DNA of 38,504 bases from an uncultured Acetobacteraceae bacterium (GTDB taxonomy: Bacteria > Pseudomonadota > Alphaproteobacteria > Acetobacterales > Acetobacteraceae), in contig CAITUP010000001.1 of assembly GCA_903895595.1 (NCBI GenBank), positions 1 through 38,504 of the forward strand. Direction: 5' to 3'. The position numbers were made by a program, and so were the translations under genes. Below are positions 8,199 to 17,057 of this stretch, piece after piece (position 1 is the first letter of the stretch; each line of letters opens with the position of its first letter). A model generated the notes under the pieces. It worked only from the letters and a program-made list of their open reading frames with translations. It did no database searches and was not told the DNA's origin.

Positions 8199-9589
8199 CC
8201 GAACCGCATTGGCTGACCGCGTCCGAGGCCTCCAAAGCCTTTGCCGCCAAAAAACTCTCGCCCGTCGAGCTGGTGCAGGCGCTGCTGACGCGCACCGAGG
8301 CACTCGATCCCAAGCTGAACGCCTATATCCGCCTGGACGCGGAAGGCGCGCTCGACGCCGCTGGGGCAGCCGAGAAGGAAATCGCGCAAGGCCGCATCCG
8401 CGGACCGCTGCACGGCGTGCCGGTCGGGGTGAAGGACATCATCGATGTCGCGACGCTGCCCACCACCTGCCACTCGCACATTCTGGTCGATAACGTCGCC
8501 AAGGCCGACGCGGTCGTGATTCAGAAGCTGCGCCAAGCCGGCGCCATCGTCATGGGCAAACTCTCCACGCATGAGTTCGCACTCGGCGGCCCGAGCTTCG
8601 ATCTGCCGTTTCCGCCGGCGCGCAATCCTTGGAATCCCGATCACCATCCGGGCGGGTCGTCGTCCGGATCGGGCGCGGGCGTGGCCGCCGGGCTGTTCCC
8701 GGTGGCGCTTGGGTCCGATACCGGCGGTTCCGTGCGCAATCCGGCCAGCCAATGCGGCATCGTCGGGCTGAAACCGACGTATGGGCTGGTGTCGCGGCGC
8801 GGCGTATTCCCGCTGTCCTTCACGCTGGATCATGTCGGCCCGCTGACCCGCACCGTCGCCGACAACGCGCTGATGCTGGACGCCATCGCCGGCCACGATC
8901 CGGCCGACCCCGGCAGCGCCGCCACGCAGTCGCGCCATTTCGGCCGCATGCTCGACCGCGGCGTGCGCGATCTGCGCATCGGTTTCGTCCGCCATTTCCA
9001 CGAAACCGACATGCCCGCCCACCCGGAAGTCACCGCCGGCCTGGAGGATGTTGCCCGCGTGCTGCAGGCCGAGGGCGCCGAAGTTCGCACCGTCCACCTC
9101 CCGACGCTGAACGAGTTCTCCGGCATCAACCGCGTGATCCTGTGCAGCGAGGCCTGGTCGATCCATGCCCCCTGGCTGCGCGAGCACCCCGAGAAATACG
9201 GCGAACTCTGCCGCCGCCGGCTGCTGCCGGGCGCGTTCATGACCGCCGGCGATTACGTCGGCGCGCAACGCCGCCGGCTGGAACTGATAGCATCCGTCGA
9301 GGACGCGCTGCGCGACTTCGACATCCTGCTGTGCGCCAGTTCCATGGACCCCTCCAGCCGCATGGACGACCCCGCCGAAACCGCCCGCACCTATCCCCGT
9401 CAGGCTCGGTCGCCGTTCAACGTCACCGGCCACCCGGCCTTGGCGATGATGGCGGGCCTGTCCAGCGGCGGCTTGCCGATATCCGTGCAGTTCGTCGGCC
9501 GCTATTTCGACGATGCCACCGTGCTGCGGGTGGCTGCCGCCTATGAAAGGGCAACGCCTTGGCACACAAAACGGCCTCCGATCGGGTGA
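8195..9589 (+). CDS. Amidase (amidase signature family)
   Basis: A 464-residue amidase-signature enzyme, the usual length for this family. The Ser-cisSer-Lys triad is readable: Lys80 (VGVKDIID), cis-Ser155 in GGSSSGSGAG, and nucleophile Ser179 in GSDTGGSVRNPA. The spacing of 24 between the serines is that of malonamidase/GatA-type enzymes. The family hydrolyses amide or carbamoyl-type C-N bonds in the cytoplasm. It is not GatA: no gatC or gatB is nearby, and the C-terminal half differs. Its start overlaps a small AtzG-like gene and its end overlaps the alpha/beta hydrolase, so it is a central enzyme of the coupled operon. The substrate is unknown. Confidence 0.9.
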   Translation: MTEPHWLTASEASKAFAAKKLSPVELVQALLTRTEALDPKLNAYIRLDAEGALDAAGAAEKEIAQGRIRGPLHGVPVGVKDIIDVATLPTTCHSHILVDNVAKADAVVIQKLRQAGAIVMGKLSTHEFALGGPSFDLPFPPARNPWNPDHHPGGSSSGSGAGVAAGLFPVALGSDTGGSVRNPASQCGIVGLKPTYGLVSRRGVFPLSFTLDHVGPLTRTVADNALMLDAIAGHDPADPGSAATQSRHFGRMLDRGVRDLRIGFVRHFHETDMPAHPEVTAGLEDVARVLQAEGAEVRTVHLPTLNEFSGINRVILCSEAWSIHAPWLREHPEKYGELCRRRLLPGAFMTAGDYVGAQRRRLELIASVEDALRDFDILLCASSMDPSSRMDDPAETARTYPRQARSPFNVTGHPALAMMAGLSSGGLPISVQFVGRYFDDATVLRVAAAYERATPWHTKRPPIG

Positions 9590-10473
9590 CGACACAGCCC
9601 GATACCGGCCCCATATCGCGAGTCTTCTTCTCCCAGCGTCTGCGCATGCACTACGTGGATTGGGGCAACCCGGACGCGCCGCCGATGATCCTGCTGCATG
9701 GCGGGCGGGATCATTGCCGCAACTGGGACTGGATCGCTCGGGCGTTTCGCAAAGACTACCATGTGATCGCGCCCGACCTGCGCGGGCACGGCGATTCCGC
9801 GTGGTCCGCCGCCGGCCACTACACGATGGCGAACTACATCTACGACCTCGCGCAGCTGATCCATCAGCAGAAACTGGCGCCGGTTACCATTATCGCCCAC
9901 TCCCTCGGCGGCAATATTTCGCTCCGCTATACCGGTATTTACCCGGAAACGGTGCATAAGCTGGTCGCCATCGAGGGGTTGGGGCCGGGGCCACGTCAGC
10001 CGGACGCGGCCACGGCGGATAACATCGGCGACCGGATGCGCAACTGGATCGATGAAGCGCGAGCGTATTCGGGCCGTCAGCCGCACCGGTACAAGTCGCT
10101 GGAGGAAGCCTGGGCGCGCATGCGCGAAGCCAACGCCCATCTGAGCGACGAGCAAACCCGGCATCTGACCGAACACGGGGTCAATCAGAACGAAGACGGC
10201 AGTTACTCCTGGAAGTTCGACCAGTATGTCCGGCTCTGGCCGCCCTACGACATGACGCGGCAGATGATCGCCGGGCTATGGGCACGCATTACCTGCCCGA
10301 CTCTGCTGGTCTACGGCGAGGAGAGCTGGGCACGGAACCCCGCCGAGGACGGACGGCTGGAGCATTTCCAAAACGCCGAGGTACTGGCGGTGCCGAACGC
10401 GGGTCACTGGGTGCATCACGACCAGTTCGACTTTTTCCTGCGGGAGGTGCGTGCCTTCCTCGGACGCGCATGA
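9559..10473 (+). CDS. Alpha/beta hydrolase
   Basis: An alpha/beta-hydrolase-fold enzyme of 304 residues from TTG 9559, which has GAAAGG about 8 nt upstream, or 295 residues from GTG 9586, which makes a GTGA overlap with the amidase stop. The oxyanion region is [12 protein letters not shown] (about 45-56), and DLRGHGDS follows the typical strand 4 region. Ser115 in AHSLGG is the nucleophile, and His283 in NAGHWVHH is the catalytic base. The usual acid after strand 6 reads YGEESW, so a glutamate may replace the aspartate. Such enzymes in catabolic operons cleave esters, amides or C-C bonds. The stop overlaps the kinase start (ATGA at 10470). Confidence 0.88.
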   Translation: MAHKTASDRVTTQPDTGPISRVFFSQRLRMHYVDWGNPDAPPMILLHGGRDHCRNWDWIARAFRKDYHVIAPDLRGHGDSAWSAAGHYTMANYIYDLAQLIHQQKLAPVTIIAHSLGGNISLRYTGIYPETVHKLVAIEGLGPGPRQPDAATADNIGDRMRNWIDEARAYSGRQPHRYKSLEEAWARMREANAHLSDEQTRHLTEHGVNQNEDGSYSWKFDQYVRLWPPYDMTRQMIAGLWARITCPTLLVYGEESWARNPAEDGRLEHFQNAEVLAVPNAGHWVHHDQFDFFLREVRAFLGRA

Positions 10474-12350
10474 CAGACCGGATCCCAGCCGTAACCGGCC
10501 TCGGCCACAACCCCGATCAGGAGGATATCGGGGGATTCGCGGACCGCGCCAACCGGCATTCCGGCCGCGTCGTCCGCAAAATTCTGGGTATCGCCAGCGT
10601 CGTCGCGGCGCTGATGTGGCTGTTCATCGGCTGGCTGATCTGGTCGGAACGCGAATCCGCGCTGGCACATAACCGGATCGACGGGCGTAACCTGGCCGCC
10701 GCCTTCGCGGTGGAACTGACCCATACGCTGGATCACATCGACGGCGCGATGGACGCGATCATCGGCCGCATGCCGGTCAATCCGGACGGCAGCCCGAAGT
10801 TTGAGGAGTTGGTGCAATGGAGCCGAGATTTCGCCCTTCTTGCTCGGCCAGCCCGTTATATCGGCTTAATCGACAAACAGGGCATGTTAGTATTTAGCAA
10901 TAACTACTCCCACACTGGCCCGCACGGCGAAAGCACGGTCAGTCTGAAGGACCGCGAACATTTTACCATCCACCGGGATCATCTGGAGTACGGACTGTAT
11001 ATTAGCCCGCCGTTGGCCGGACGCGTGGCCGAGGGCAAAATGCTCTTTATCACCAAGCGTATTCAGACCGCGGATGGGAAATTCGGCGGCGTGCTGGCCT
11101 TCCTGGTGCCGCCGGTCGAACTGACACGGATGCGCGAACACATCGACCTTGGCCAGCGCGGTGCGCTGGCGGTGATCGGAACCGACGGCATCGTGCGCGT
11201 GCGGGTCAGCGCCGACCACCCGGATGGAGAGGTTGGGCTGGGCGCATCGGTGCGCGGCGCTCCATGGCCGGAAAACGTGCCACAAGGTGGATACGGAACG
11301 TATAGCCGCCCCGGCGTGCTGACGCCCGTCGAGCGGCTGTTCAGCTATCGCCGGTTGGAACGCTACCCGCTGATCGTAAATGTCGGCCTCGATCTCGACG
11401 ATATCCTGGGCGAGGCTCGCCGCCACGTCTGGGTGCTGGGTGCGATCGGCATCGCGATGACCGTCCTGGTGTTCGGGCTGGCGATCCTGCTGGTCCGGGA
11501 AATCCGCCGCCGCATCCTGCGCGACGTGCAACTCGCGGCGGAACGCGGCCAGCTGGAAGCGGCCCGAGCACGGATTCTGCTGGAACAAACCAAACTGTCG
11601 CATGCCAATACCGAATTGCTCGGCGCGGTGGAAAAGGCCGAGACCGCCAATCAGGCGAAGTCCCGCTTCCTCGCGCATATGAGCCACGAATTGCGCACGC
11701 CGCTGCACGCGATCATCGGTTTTTCGGAACTGATTCAGGACCAGGTCCCGCGCACCGGCGCGCCAGCCGCCATCGGCGAATATGCGACCGATATTCTGAC
11801 CTCGGGCCGGCATTTGCTGGAATTGATCAATGCCATCCTCGATATTTCGAAAGTAGAATCCGGCACGGACCAATTGGTGGACGCCCGTCTGCGGGTGGCG
11901 GATGAAATCCATACCAGCCTGATCGCGGTGGCCGGACGGGCGCGGGACCGGCAGATCAAGATCGATCTGCGCGTGCCGGAGGCGCTGCCGACGCTGCGGG
12001 CGGATGCGACGAAGCTGCGTCAGGTACTGATCAATCTGATGTCCAACGCGGTCAAATTCACCGAACCCGGCGGCGCCGTGACGGTTTCGGCCGCCATCGC
12101 CGACGACGGCGGGATGCAAATCGCGATCCGGGACACCGGCATCGGCATGACTCCCGCCGAGACCGAAATCGCGTTGCAGCCGTTTGGGCAAGTCGATAAT
12201 TCGCTGGCCCGCGCCCACGAGGGCACCGGTTTGGGGTTACCTCTGGCGTTGCGGCTCGTGGAGTTGCACGGCGGCCAGTTACAGATCGAAAGCGTCAAGG
12301 GAACGGGCACGACCGTGACCGTTTGGTTGCCGCCGGAACGGGTTGGGTGA
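10470..12350 (+). CDS. Membrane-bound sensor histidine kinase
   Basis: A 626-residue hybrid-free sensor kinase. One membrane segment lies at about residues 39-58. An extracytoplasmic sensor of about 260 residues follows, which looks like a double-Cache type ([33 protein letters not shown]). A second membrane segment lies at about 320-342, then a coiled linker. The HisKA domain has phospho-acceptor His406 in [10 protein letters not shown]. The HATPase domain has the N-box [11 protein letters not shown] and the G-boxes DTGIGM and GTGLGLPL. No receiver domain is fused and no response-regulator gene is in the window. It is translationally coupled to the hydrolase upstream and lies 14 bp before the amidohydrolase, so it is part of the operon and may sense its substrate outside the membrane. 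Confidence 0.9.
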   Translation: MTDRIPAVTGLGHNPDQEDIGGFADRANRHSGRVVRKILGIASVVAALMWLFIGWLIWSERESALAHNRIDGRNLAAAFAVELTHTLDHIDGAMDAIIGRMPVNPDGSPKFEELVQWSRDFALLARPARYIGLIDKQGMLVFSNNYSHTGPHGESTVSLKDREHFTIHRDHLEYGLYISPPLAGRVAEGKMLFITKRIQTADGKFGGVLAFLVPPVELTRMREHIDLGQRGALAVIGTDGIVRVRVSADHPDGEVGLGASVRGAPWPENVPQGGYGTYSRPGVLTPVERLFSYRRLERYPLIVNVGLDLDDILGEARRHVWVLGAIGIAMTVLVFGLAILLVREIRRRILRDVQLAAERGQLEAARARILLEQTKLSHANTELLGAVEKAETANQAKSRFLAHMSHELRTPLHAIIGFSELIQDQVPRTGAPAAIGEYATDILTSGRHLLELINAILDISKVESGTDQLVDARLRVADEIHTSLIAVAGRARDRQIKIDLRVPEALPTLRADATKLRQVLINLMSNAVKFTEPGGAVTVSAAIADDGGMQIAIRDTGIGMTPAETEIALQPFGQVDNSLARAHEGTGLGLPLALRLVELHGGQLQIESVKGTGTTVTVWLPPERVG

Positions 12351-12364
12351 AAAGGTGACATGCC

Positions 12365-13591
12365 ATGGATTTCATCGTTCGTAATGCTCGGCTGGCCAAT
12401 GGTTCGCTGACCGACATCGGGGTTATCGGGGGGCGCATCGCGGCGATCCAGCCGGGGCTGGCGGCCGATGCGCCGTCGTACGACGCGGAAGGGTGCTTGG
12501 CCTGTGCCGGGCTGGTGGAAACCCATATCCATCTGGACAAATCGCGCATCATCGACCGCTGCACGCCCGAACAGGGGCGCATCCCGCGGTCGATGGAGCG
12601 TGTGGCGGCGGTGAAACACACCTTCACGCAGCAGGATGTCTACGATCGCGCCAGCCGGACGCTGGAGGAATGCATCAAGCATGGCGCAACGCGGATGCGC
12701 ACGCATGTGGAATTGGATGCCGGCGTGGAATTGCGGAGTTTCGAGGCGATCGAGCAACTCCGCCGCGACTACGCCTGGGCGATCGATATCGAGCTGTGCG
12801 TGTTTCCGCAGGAAAGCCTGACCGATAATCCGCGTTCGGATGCGTTGATCGTGGAGGCGTTGAAGCGCGGGGCGAAGGTTATCGGGGCGGCGCCGAATTA
12901 CGATCCGGACAAGACCAGACATCTTCATCGCATTTTCGATCTGGCGCGCGAATACGACGTCGATATCGACATGCACCTGGATTCCGGCAATTCCCCGGAC
13001 GACATGGATATTTACCTCGTTTGCGAATTGACCGAAAAATACGGGTTAGGCGGCCGGGTCGCGGCGGGGCATGGGTGCAAGTATTCGACGATGCCGTTGG
13101 CCGATCTGAAGGTGCTGGCGCGCCGGATCGCCGACGCGGGGGTGGCGATCACGGTGCTGCCGGCGACCGATCTGTTCATGCAGGGCCGCGATCAGGAGTG
13201 TAACGTCCGGCGCGGGCTGGCGGATGCCAATCTGCTGGTGGATCACGGCGTGAACTGCTCCATTTCCACCAACAACGTGCTGAACCCGTTCACGCCGATG
13301 GGCGATGCGTCGCTGATCCGCATGGCGAATTTGCAGGCCAATGTCTGCCAGGTCGGACGCTCGGAACAATTCCGAGAGTGTTTCAACATGCTGACGGAAC
13401 GGTCGGCGCGGTTGATGAATTTGACGGATTACGGGCTGGCCGTGGGGAACCCGGCGGATATCGTCATTATCGACGCAACAACGCCGGAACAGACAATCGC
13501 GGAAATCAGGGCGCCGCTGGCGGCGTTCAAGCGCGGGGTGCGCACCGTCACGCGGCCTCGGGCGCAACTCCACAGACCGGAGCAGGCATGA
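12365..13591 (+). CDS. Amidohydrolase of the cytosine deaminase / AtzC fold, with altered active site
   Basis: A 408-residue protein of the metal-dependent amidohydrolase superfamily, closest by eye to CodA/AtzC-type deaminases (N-terminal VRNARL, GLVETHIHLDKS with H54 and H56, YDVDIDMHLDS with H204, AAGHGCKYS with H236). Two catalytic positions differ. The segment equivalent to CodA DDVFDP (metal ligand Asp313) reads NNVLNP, with Asn at 303, 304 and 307. The Glu of CodA HCDE is Ser207 here. It may therefore be a distinct hydrolase or use other ligands. GGTGAC precedes the ATG, and the stop overlaps the DUF4387 start (ATGA at 13588). It probably acts on a cyclic or acyclic amide or amidine in the operon's pathway. 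Confidence 0.85.
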   Translation: MDFIVRNARLANGSLTDIGVIGGRIAAIQPGLAADAPSYDAEGCLACAGLVETHIHLDKSRIIDRCTPEQGRIPRSMERVAAVKHTFTQQDVYDRASRTLEECIKHGATRMRTHVELDAGVELRSFEAIEQLRRDYAWAIDIELCVFPQESLTDNPRSDALIVEALKRGAKVIGAAPNYDPDKTRHLHRIFDLAREYDVDIDMHLDSGNSPDDMDIYLVCELTEKYGLGGRVAAGHGCKYSTMPLADLKVLARRIADAGVAITVLPATDLFMQGRDQECNVRRGLADANLLVDHGVNCSISTNNVLNPFTPMGDASLIRMANLQANVCQVGRSEQFRECFNMLTERSARLMNLTDYGLAVGNPADIVIIDATTPEQTIAEIRAPLAAFKRGVRTVTRPRAQLHRPEQA

Positions 13592-13890
13592 AACTCTCTG
13601 ACATAGCCCAGGTGATCCGCAGCAAGAACGCGGGACCGCGGCGGCTGACCTTCGACATCATGTTCGGGTCGGACGCCGATTACCAACGCGTCGCGCAGTC
13701 GCCCGCCATTTCCGCCGAGGTCATCGGGCGCCTGTACAGCGTGCCGCCGAGCGAGGTGACGATTTTCCCGTATCCGGTGGGCCGCGCGATCAAGATTGTG
13801 TTGGCGCGCAAAATCATGGCCGGCGATCCCGGCGATTTCGATGTGTACGGCGCGCAGCAGCACGCGCCTTTGCTGGGGATCGAACTATGA
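13588..13890 (+). CDS. DUF4387 domain protein
   Basis: A 100-residue protein that matches the DUF4387 pattern by eye (LSDIAQVIRSKNAGPRRLTFDIMF, FPYPVGRAIKIVLAR). Genes of this type are known to sit directly beside AtuA-family (DUF1446) genes, as here. They may form a two-component enzyme, since some AtuA homologues carry an extra C-terminal domain of similar size. Both ends overlap neighbours by 4 bp (ATGA at 13588 and 13887), arguing for stoichiometric co-expression with the AtuA-like protein. No signal peptide or membrane segment is present. The reaction is unknown. Confidence 0.82.
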   Translation: MKLSDIAQVIRSKNAGPRRLTFDIMFGSDADYQRVAQSPAISAEVIGRLYSVPPSEVTIFPYPVGRAIKIVLARKIMAGDPGDFDVYGAQQHAPLLGIEL

Positions 13891-15281
13891 GCGCCTCGGG
13901 ACGGGTTCTCCGCGAATTGCGGGCGGAGCGGCGGCCGTTGCGGCTGCTGGGGGCATCCGGGCAGTTGGGTTACGGCGTGCCGACACCGGCCTTCAACGCG
14001 GGGTTGGCGCGCAAACCGGACATGATCGGTTGCGATATGGGTTCGATCGATATCGGCCCGACGTATTTGGGCAAGGGCGAGATGGCGACGTCGCCGGAAT
14101 CCACCCGCCGCGATCTGCGCAAAGTGCTGCACGGGGCACTGTCGCTGAATGTGCCGCTGATTATCGGATCGGCCGGGTCGGCGGGCGCGGGCGCGCACCT
14201 GGACGCGACGCTGGCGATTATCCGCGATATCGCGCGCACGGATGCACTATCGTTCCGCATGGCGGTGATTCGGGCCGACATCGATCGCGGCATGCTGCTG
14301 GAAGCGGTGCGCGGCGGGAAGGTCACCGGCCTGGACGACATGCCCGATTTGACCGAGGAAGAGGTCACCGAAGCCTCCAACATCGTTGGCCAAATGGGCA
14401 CCGGACCGTTTCGATCGGCGTTGGAAATGGACGTCGATGTCATCGTCGCCGGCCGCGCCTGCGACACCGGCATTTTCGCGGCACTGCCGACATTGTTGGG
14501 GTTTCCAACCGGGTTGTCGGTGCATATGGCGAAAATCATCGAGTGCGCGTCGTTGTGCTGCGTGCCCGGCGGGCGGGATCCGATCTTGGCCATTCTGGAC
14601 GACGAGGGGTTCATCCTCGAAAGCATGAACCCGGACCGGCGCGCGACACCGATTTCCGTGGCGGCGCACAGTCTTTACGAACAATCCGACCCGTTTACGG
14701 TGCATGAGCCGGACGGCTCGCTCGATCTGACCAACGCGCAATACGTCGCCGTGGACGACCGGCGCGCCAGGGTCAGCGGCGCGGCGTGGAAGGACAGCAC
14801 CGACCCGACGATCAAGCTGGAGGGCGCGCGCTGGATCGGCGAACGGGCACTGCTGCTGGCGGGATCGGCCGATCCCCGGTTCATCGCGCAGAGCAAGGAC
14901 CTGTTGCCGAAAGTCGCCATCGTCGTGCGCGATCTGGTGTGCGAGGACACGCCGGAAGATTATACGTTACGGTTCCGCGTCTACGGCGTCGATGGCGTGC
15001 GGATGAACGTGCCGCCCGGCGAAGCGATGCCCGGCGAGGTGTTCCTGATGGCGGAGTGCATCGCGCCGACGCGGGAACGCGCGTCGGAAGTGGTGCGTAC
15101 CTGCAAGCAGTTCCTGTTGCATTACGGTTATCCCGGCCGCCTGTCGACGGCGGGGAATATCGCGTTTCCGTTCACGCCGCCGGAGATTTCCGTCGGGCCC
15201 GCCTACCGGTTTACGATCTACCATTTGCTGCATGTGGACGACGTGGACGCGTTGTTCCCTGTTACGGTCGAAACGCTGTGA
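13887..15281 (+). CDS. AtuA family (DUF1446) protein
   Basis: A 464-residue cytoplasmic protein of the acyclic terpene utilization AtuA / DUF1446 family. Recognisable features are LLGASGQLGYGVP near the N-terminus, DMGSIDIGPTYLGKGE, IIGSAGSAGAGAHLD, VIVAGRACDTGIFA and a central HMAKIIECASLCC. AtuA is required for citronellol degradation in Pseudomonas, but its chemistry is not established. No other atu genes (acyl-CoA carboxylase, dehydrogenase) are here, so a terpene role is not supported. The company of an amidase, an amidohydrolase and transport proteins points to another substrate. Its start overlaps DUF4387 and its stop overlaps the binding-protein GTG at 15278. Confidence 0.85.
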   Translation: MSASGRVLRELRAERRPLRLLGASGQLGYGVPTPAFNAGLARKPDMIGCDMGSIDIGPTYLGKGEMATSPESTRRDLRKVLHGALSLNVPLIIGSAGSAGAGAHLDATLAIIRDIARTDALSFRMAVIRADIDRGMLLEAVRGGKVTGLDDMPDLTEEEVTEASNIVGQMGTGPFRSALEMDVDVIVAGRACDTGIFAALPTLLGFPTGLSVHMAKIIECASLCCVPGGRDPILAILDDEGFILESMNPDRRATPISVAAHSLYEQSDPFTVHEPDGSLDLTNAQYVAVDDRRARVSGAAWKDSTDPTIKLEGARWIGERALLLAGSADPRFIAQSKDLLPKVAIVVRDLVCEDTPEDYTLRFRVYGVDGVRMNVPPGEAMPGEVFLMAECIAPTRERASEVVRTCKQFLLHYGYPGRLSTAGNIAFPFTPPEISVGPAYRFTIYHLLHVDDVDALFPVTVETL

Positions 15282-16849
15282 AGCGCCGGGCTCTTCTCGC
15301 CGCCGGCGCGGCGGCTTTGGCGCGTCCGGCGATCGGCGGCACCAGCAAGACCCTGCTGTTCGTGCCGCAATCCCCGCTGGGCAGCCTCGATCCGATCTGG
15401 ACCAGCGCGATGACCACGCGCAACGTCGGCTTCATGATCTACGACGTGCTGTTCGGGCGCGACGAGCACATGAATCCGAAGCCGCAGATGCTCGAAGGCT
15501 ACAATATCGAGGATGACGGCAAGCGCTGGGTCATGAAGCTGCGACCCAACCTGTGGTGGCACGACGGGGGAAAAGTGCTGGCGCGCGACTGCGTGGCATC
15601 TTTGAACCGCTGGCGCCAGCGCGATCCCGGCGGGGCGACGTTGTCGGCCCGTATGGACTCGCTGGAGGCCACCGACGACCGCACCATCGTGCTGCGGCTG
15701 AAAAAGCCGTTTCCGGCACTGCCGACCTTGCTGTCGAAATTCCAGACCGCCGCCGTGATGGTGCCGCAACGCATCGCCGAAGGCACCGACCCGTTCAAGC
15801 AGATGACAACGATCATCGGCAGCGGACCGTTCCGCTTCCTGGCCGACGAATATGTCATCGGCAGCCATGCGGCGATGGTCCCGTTCGAGAAATACGTGCC
15901 GCGCGACGAACCCGCGAGCTTTACCTCCGGCGGGCATCGCGTGCTGGTGGATCGGGTCGAATGGAAAATGATCCCCGACGCCGCGACCGCCGCCAACGCA
16001 CTGCTGACCGGGGAGGTCGATTGGCTGGAAATGCCGATGCCCGACCTGCTGCCGATGCTGAAGAAATCCCAGAATATCGTTCTCGGCCGTCTGGACGATT
16101 TCGGCTTCATCAGCCAGCTGCGGCCCAACCATTTGAATTCCCCCACGGATAACGTGCTGTTCCGCCGAGCGCTCATGGCGGCGGTGGATCAGCGGGAGGT
16201 GATGGACGGCATGATGGGCGGCGACCCGGAAAGCACGATGACGCCGCAGGGATTTCTGAACACCGGCAAGAGAGAGGTCGATCTGGCCGGCATCGAGGCC
16301 ACGACGACCCGCAAGAGCGTCGCCGAGATCAAGGCGATGCTGGCGGCGTCCGGCTATAAGGGCGAGAAACTGATCCTCCTGCATACCAGCGATCAGCCGT
16401 TCTACAACGCCGCGACTCAGGTCGTTGCGGATGCGTTGGGGCGTGTCGGAATCGCCCTCGACGATCAGGTCATGGATTGGGGCACGGTGCTGCAACGGCG
16501 GGCCAGCAAGGCGCCGTTGGACAAAGGCGGCTGGTCGCTGTTCGTCAGCGTCACGCCGGTGCCGGAATATCGCGATCCGCTGCTGGGCTCGCTGCTGCGC
16601 GGCAACGGCAAGGACGCCTGGATCGGCTGGCCGGATATTCCGCGGATCGAGACCGCGTACAACACTTGGCTCGATACGGCGGATGAGGCGGAGAAGACGA
16701 AGCTGGAACGAGAGATCTCGCTCGCGGCTTACGAGTCCGTGCCATTCATTCCGCTCGGCCGCTACATGCCGCGGGCGGCGTGGAGCAAGGGGATCAGCAA
16801 CCCGCTGAAGGGGCCGGCGCCGGTGTTTTGGGGCGTGAGCAAGGGCTGA
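15278..16849 (+). CDS. ABC transporter substrate-binding protein, family 5 (DppA/OppA-like)
   Basis: A 523-residue periplasmic binding protein of SBP family 5. The N-terminus MKRRALLAAGAAALARPAIGG has a twin arginine and a hydrophobic stretch, so export may be by Tat. The mature part begins with LLFVPQSPLGSLDPIWTSA, typical of this family. It also shows WVMKLRPNLWWHDG and GSGPFRF. The GTG start at 15278 overlaps the AtuA stop (GTGA). Family members bind peptides, opines, nickel or other solutes and need DppBCDF-type permeases and ATPases. None follows: the next gene is metZ after 208 bp. It is therefore an orphan binding protein, either borrowing a remote transporter or acting as a sensor partner, for example of the kinase. 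Confidence 0.9.
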   Translation: MKRRALLAAGAAALARPAIGGTSKTLLFVPQSPLGSLDPIWTSAMTTRNVGFMIYDVLFGRDEHMNPKPQMLEGYNIEDDGKRWVMKLRPNLWWHDGGKVLARDCVASLNRWRQRDPGGATLSARMDSLEATDDRTIVLRLKKPFPALPTLLSKFQTAAVMVPQRIAEGTDPFKQMTTIIGSGPFRFLADEYVIGSHAAMVPFEKYVPRDEPASFTSGGHRVLVDRVEWKMIPDAATAANALLTGEVDWLEMPMPDLLPMLKKSQNIVLGRLDDFGFISQLRPNHLNSPTDNVLFRRALMAAVDQREVMDGMMGGDPESTMTPQGFLNTGKREVDLAGIEATTTRKSVAEIKAMLAASGYKGEKLILLHTSDQPFYNAATQVVADALGRVGIALDDQVMDWGTVLQRRASKAPLDKGGWSLFVSVTPVPEYRDPLLGSLLRGNGKDAWIGWPDIPRIETAYNTWLDTADEAEKTKLEREISLAAYESVPFIPLGRYMPRAAWSKGISNPLKGPAPVFWGVSKG

Positions 16850-16931
16850 CGCTCCTCGGCCGCGCCGGGAATGTCGCACCATTGACGCGCATCCCGTCAT
16901 CCCTTACCCCTTTCCTCACCGGCCCAGCCGG

Positions 16932-16989
16932 TCCTCGTGATTTGTCCGGCCGGATTGCGGCGAGGTGAAACAAGCGCGCTAAAGAGGCC
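16932..16989 (+). promoter_or_regulatory. SAM-II riboswitch upstream of metZ
   Basis: The layout of the SAM-II aptamer is complete. P1 is CCTCG (16933-16937) with CGAGG (16961-16965), immediately followed by the conserved loop TGATTTG (16938-16944). A small optional hairpin TCCGGCCGGA follows, then ATTGC, TGAAACAA, and the conserved 3' element GCTAAAGAGG (16978-16987) that closes the pseudoknot. SAM-II switches are found mostly in alphaproteobacteria before methionine and SAM biosynthesis genes, which fits metZ 70 nt downstream. Binding of SAM would lower expression. A TTGACG at 16882-16887 may be the -35 box of the promoter. Confidence 0.92.
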
Positions 16990-17057
16990 AGCGTCAGGTC
17001 CGTATCCACGGGCCGAGGCTGCTCGACGGTCGGTCCATCGTGAGAAGGACCCACTTC

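Noticed and set aside
8195-9589. Amidase as the GatA subunit of tRNA amidotransferase
   Set aside because: No gatB or gatC is present, and the gene is embedded in a catabolic operon beside an AtzG-like gene.
13887-15281. Terpene (citronellol) utilization cluster, suggested by the AtuA homologue
   Set aside because: None of the geranyl-CoA carboxylase, dehydrogenase or hydratase genes of the atu cluster are nearby; the partners are amide hydrolases.
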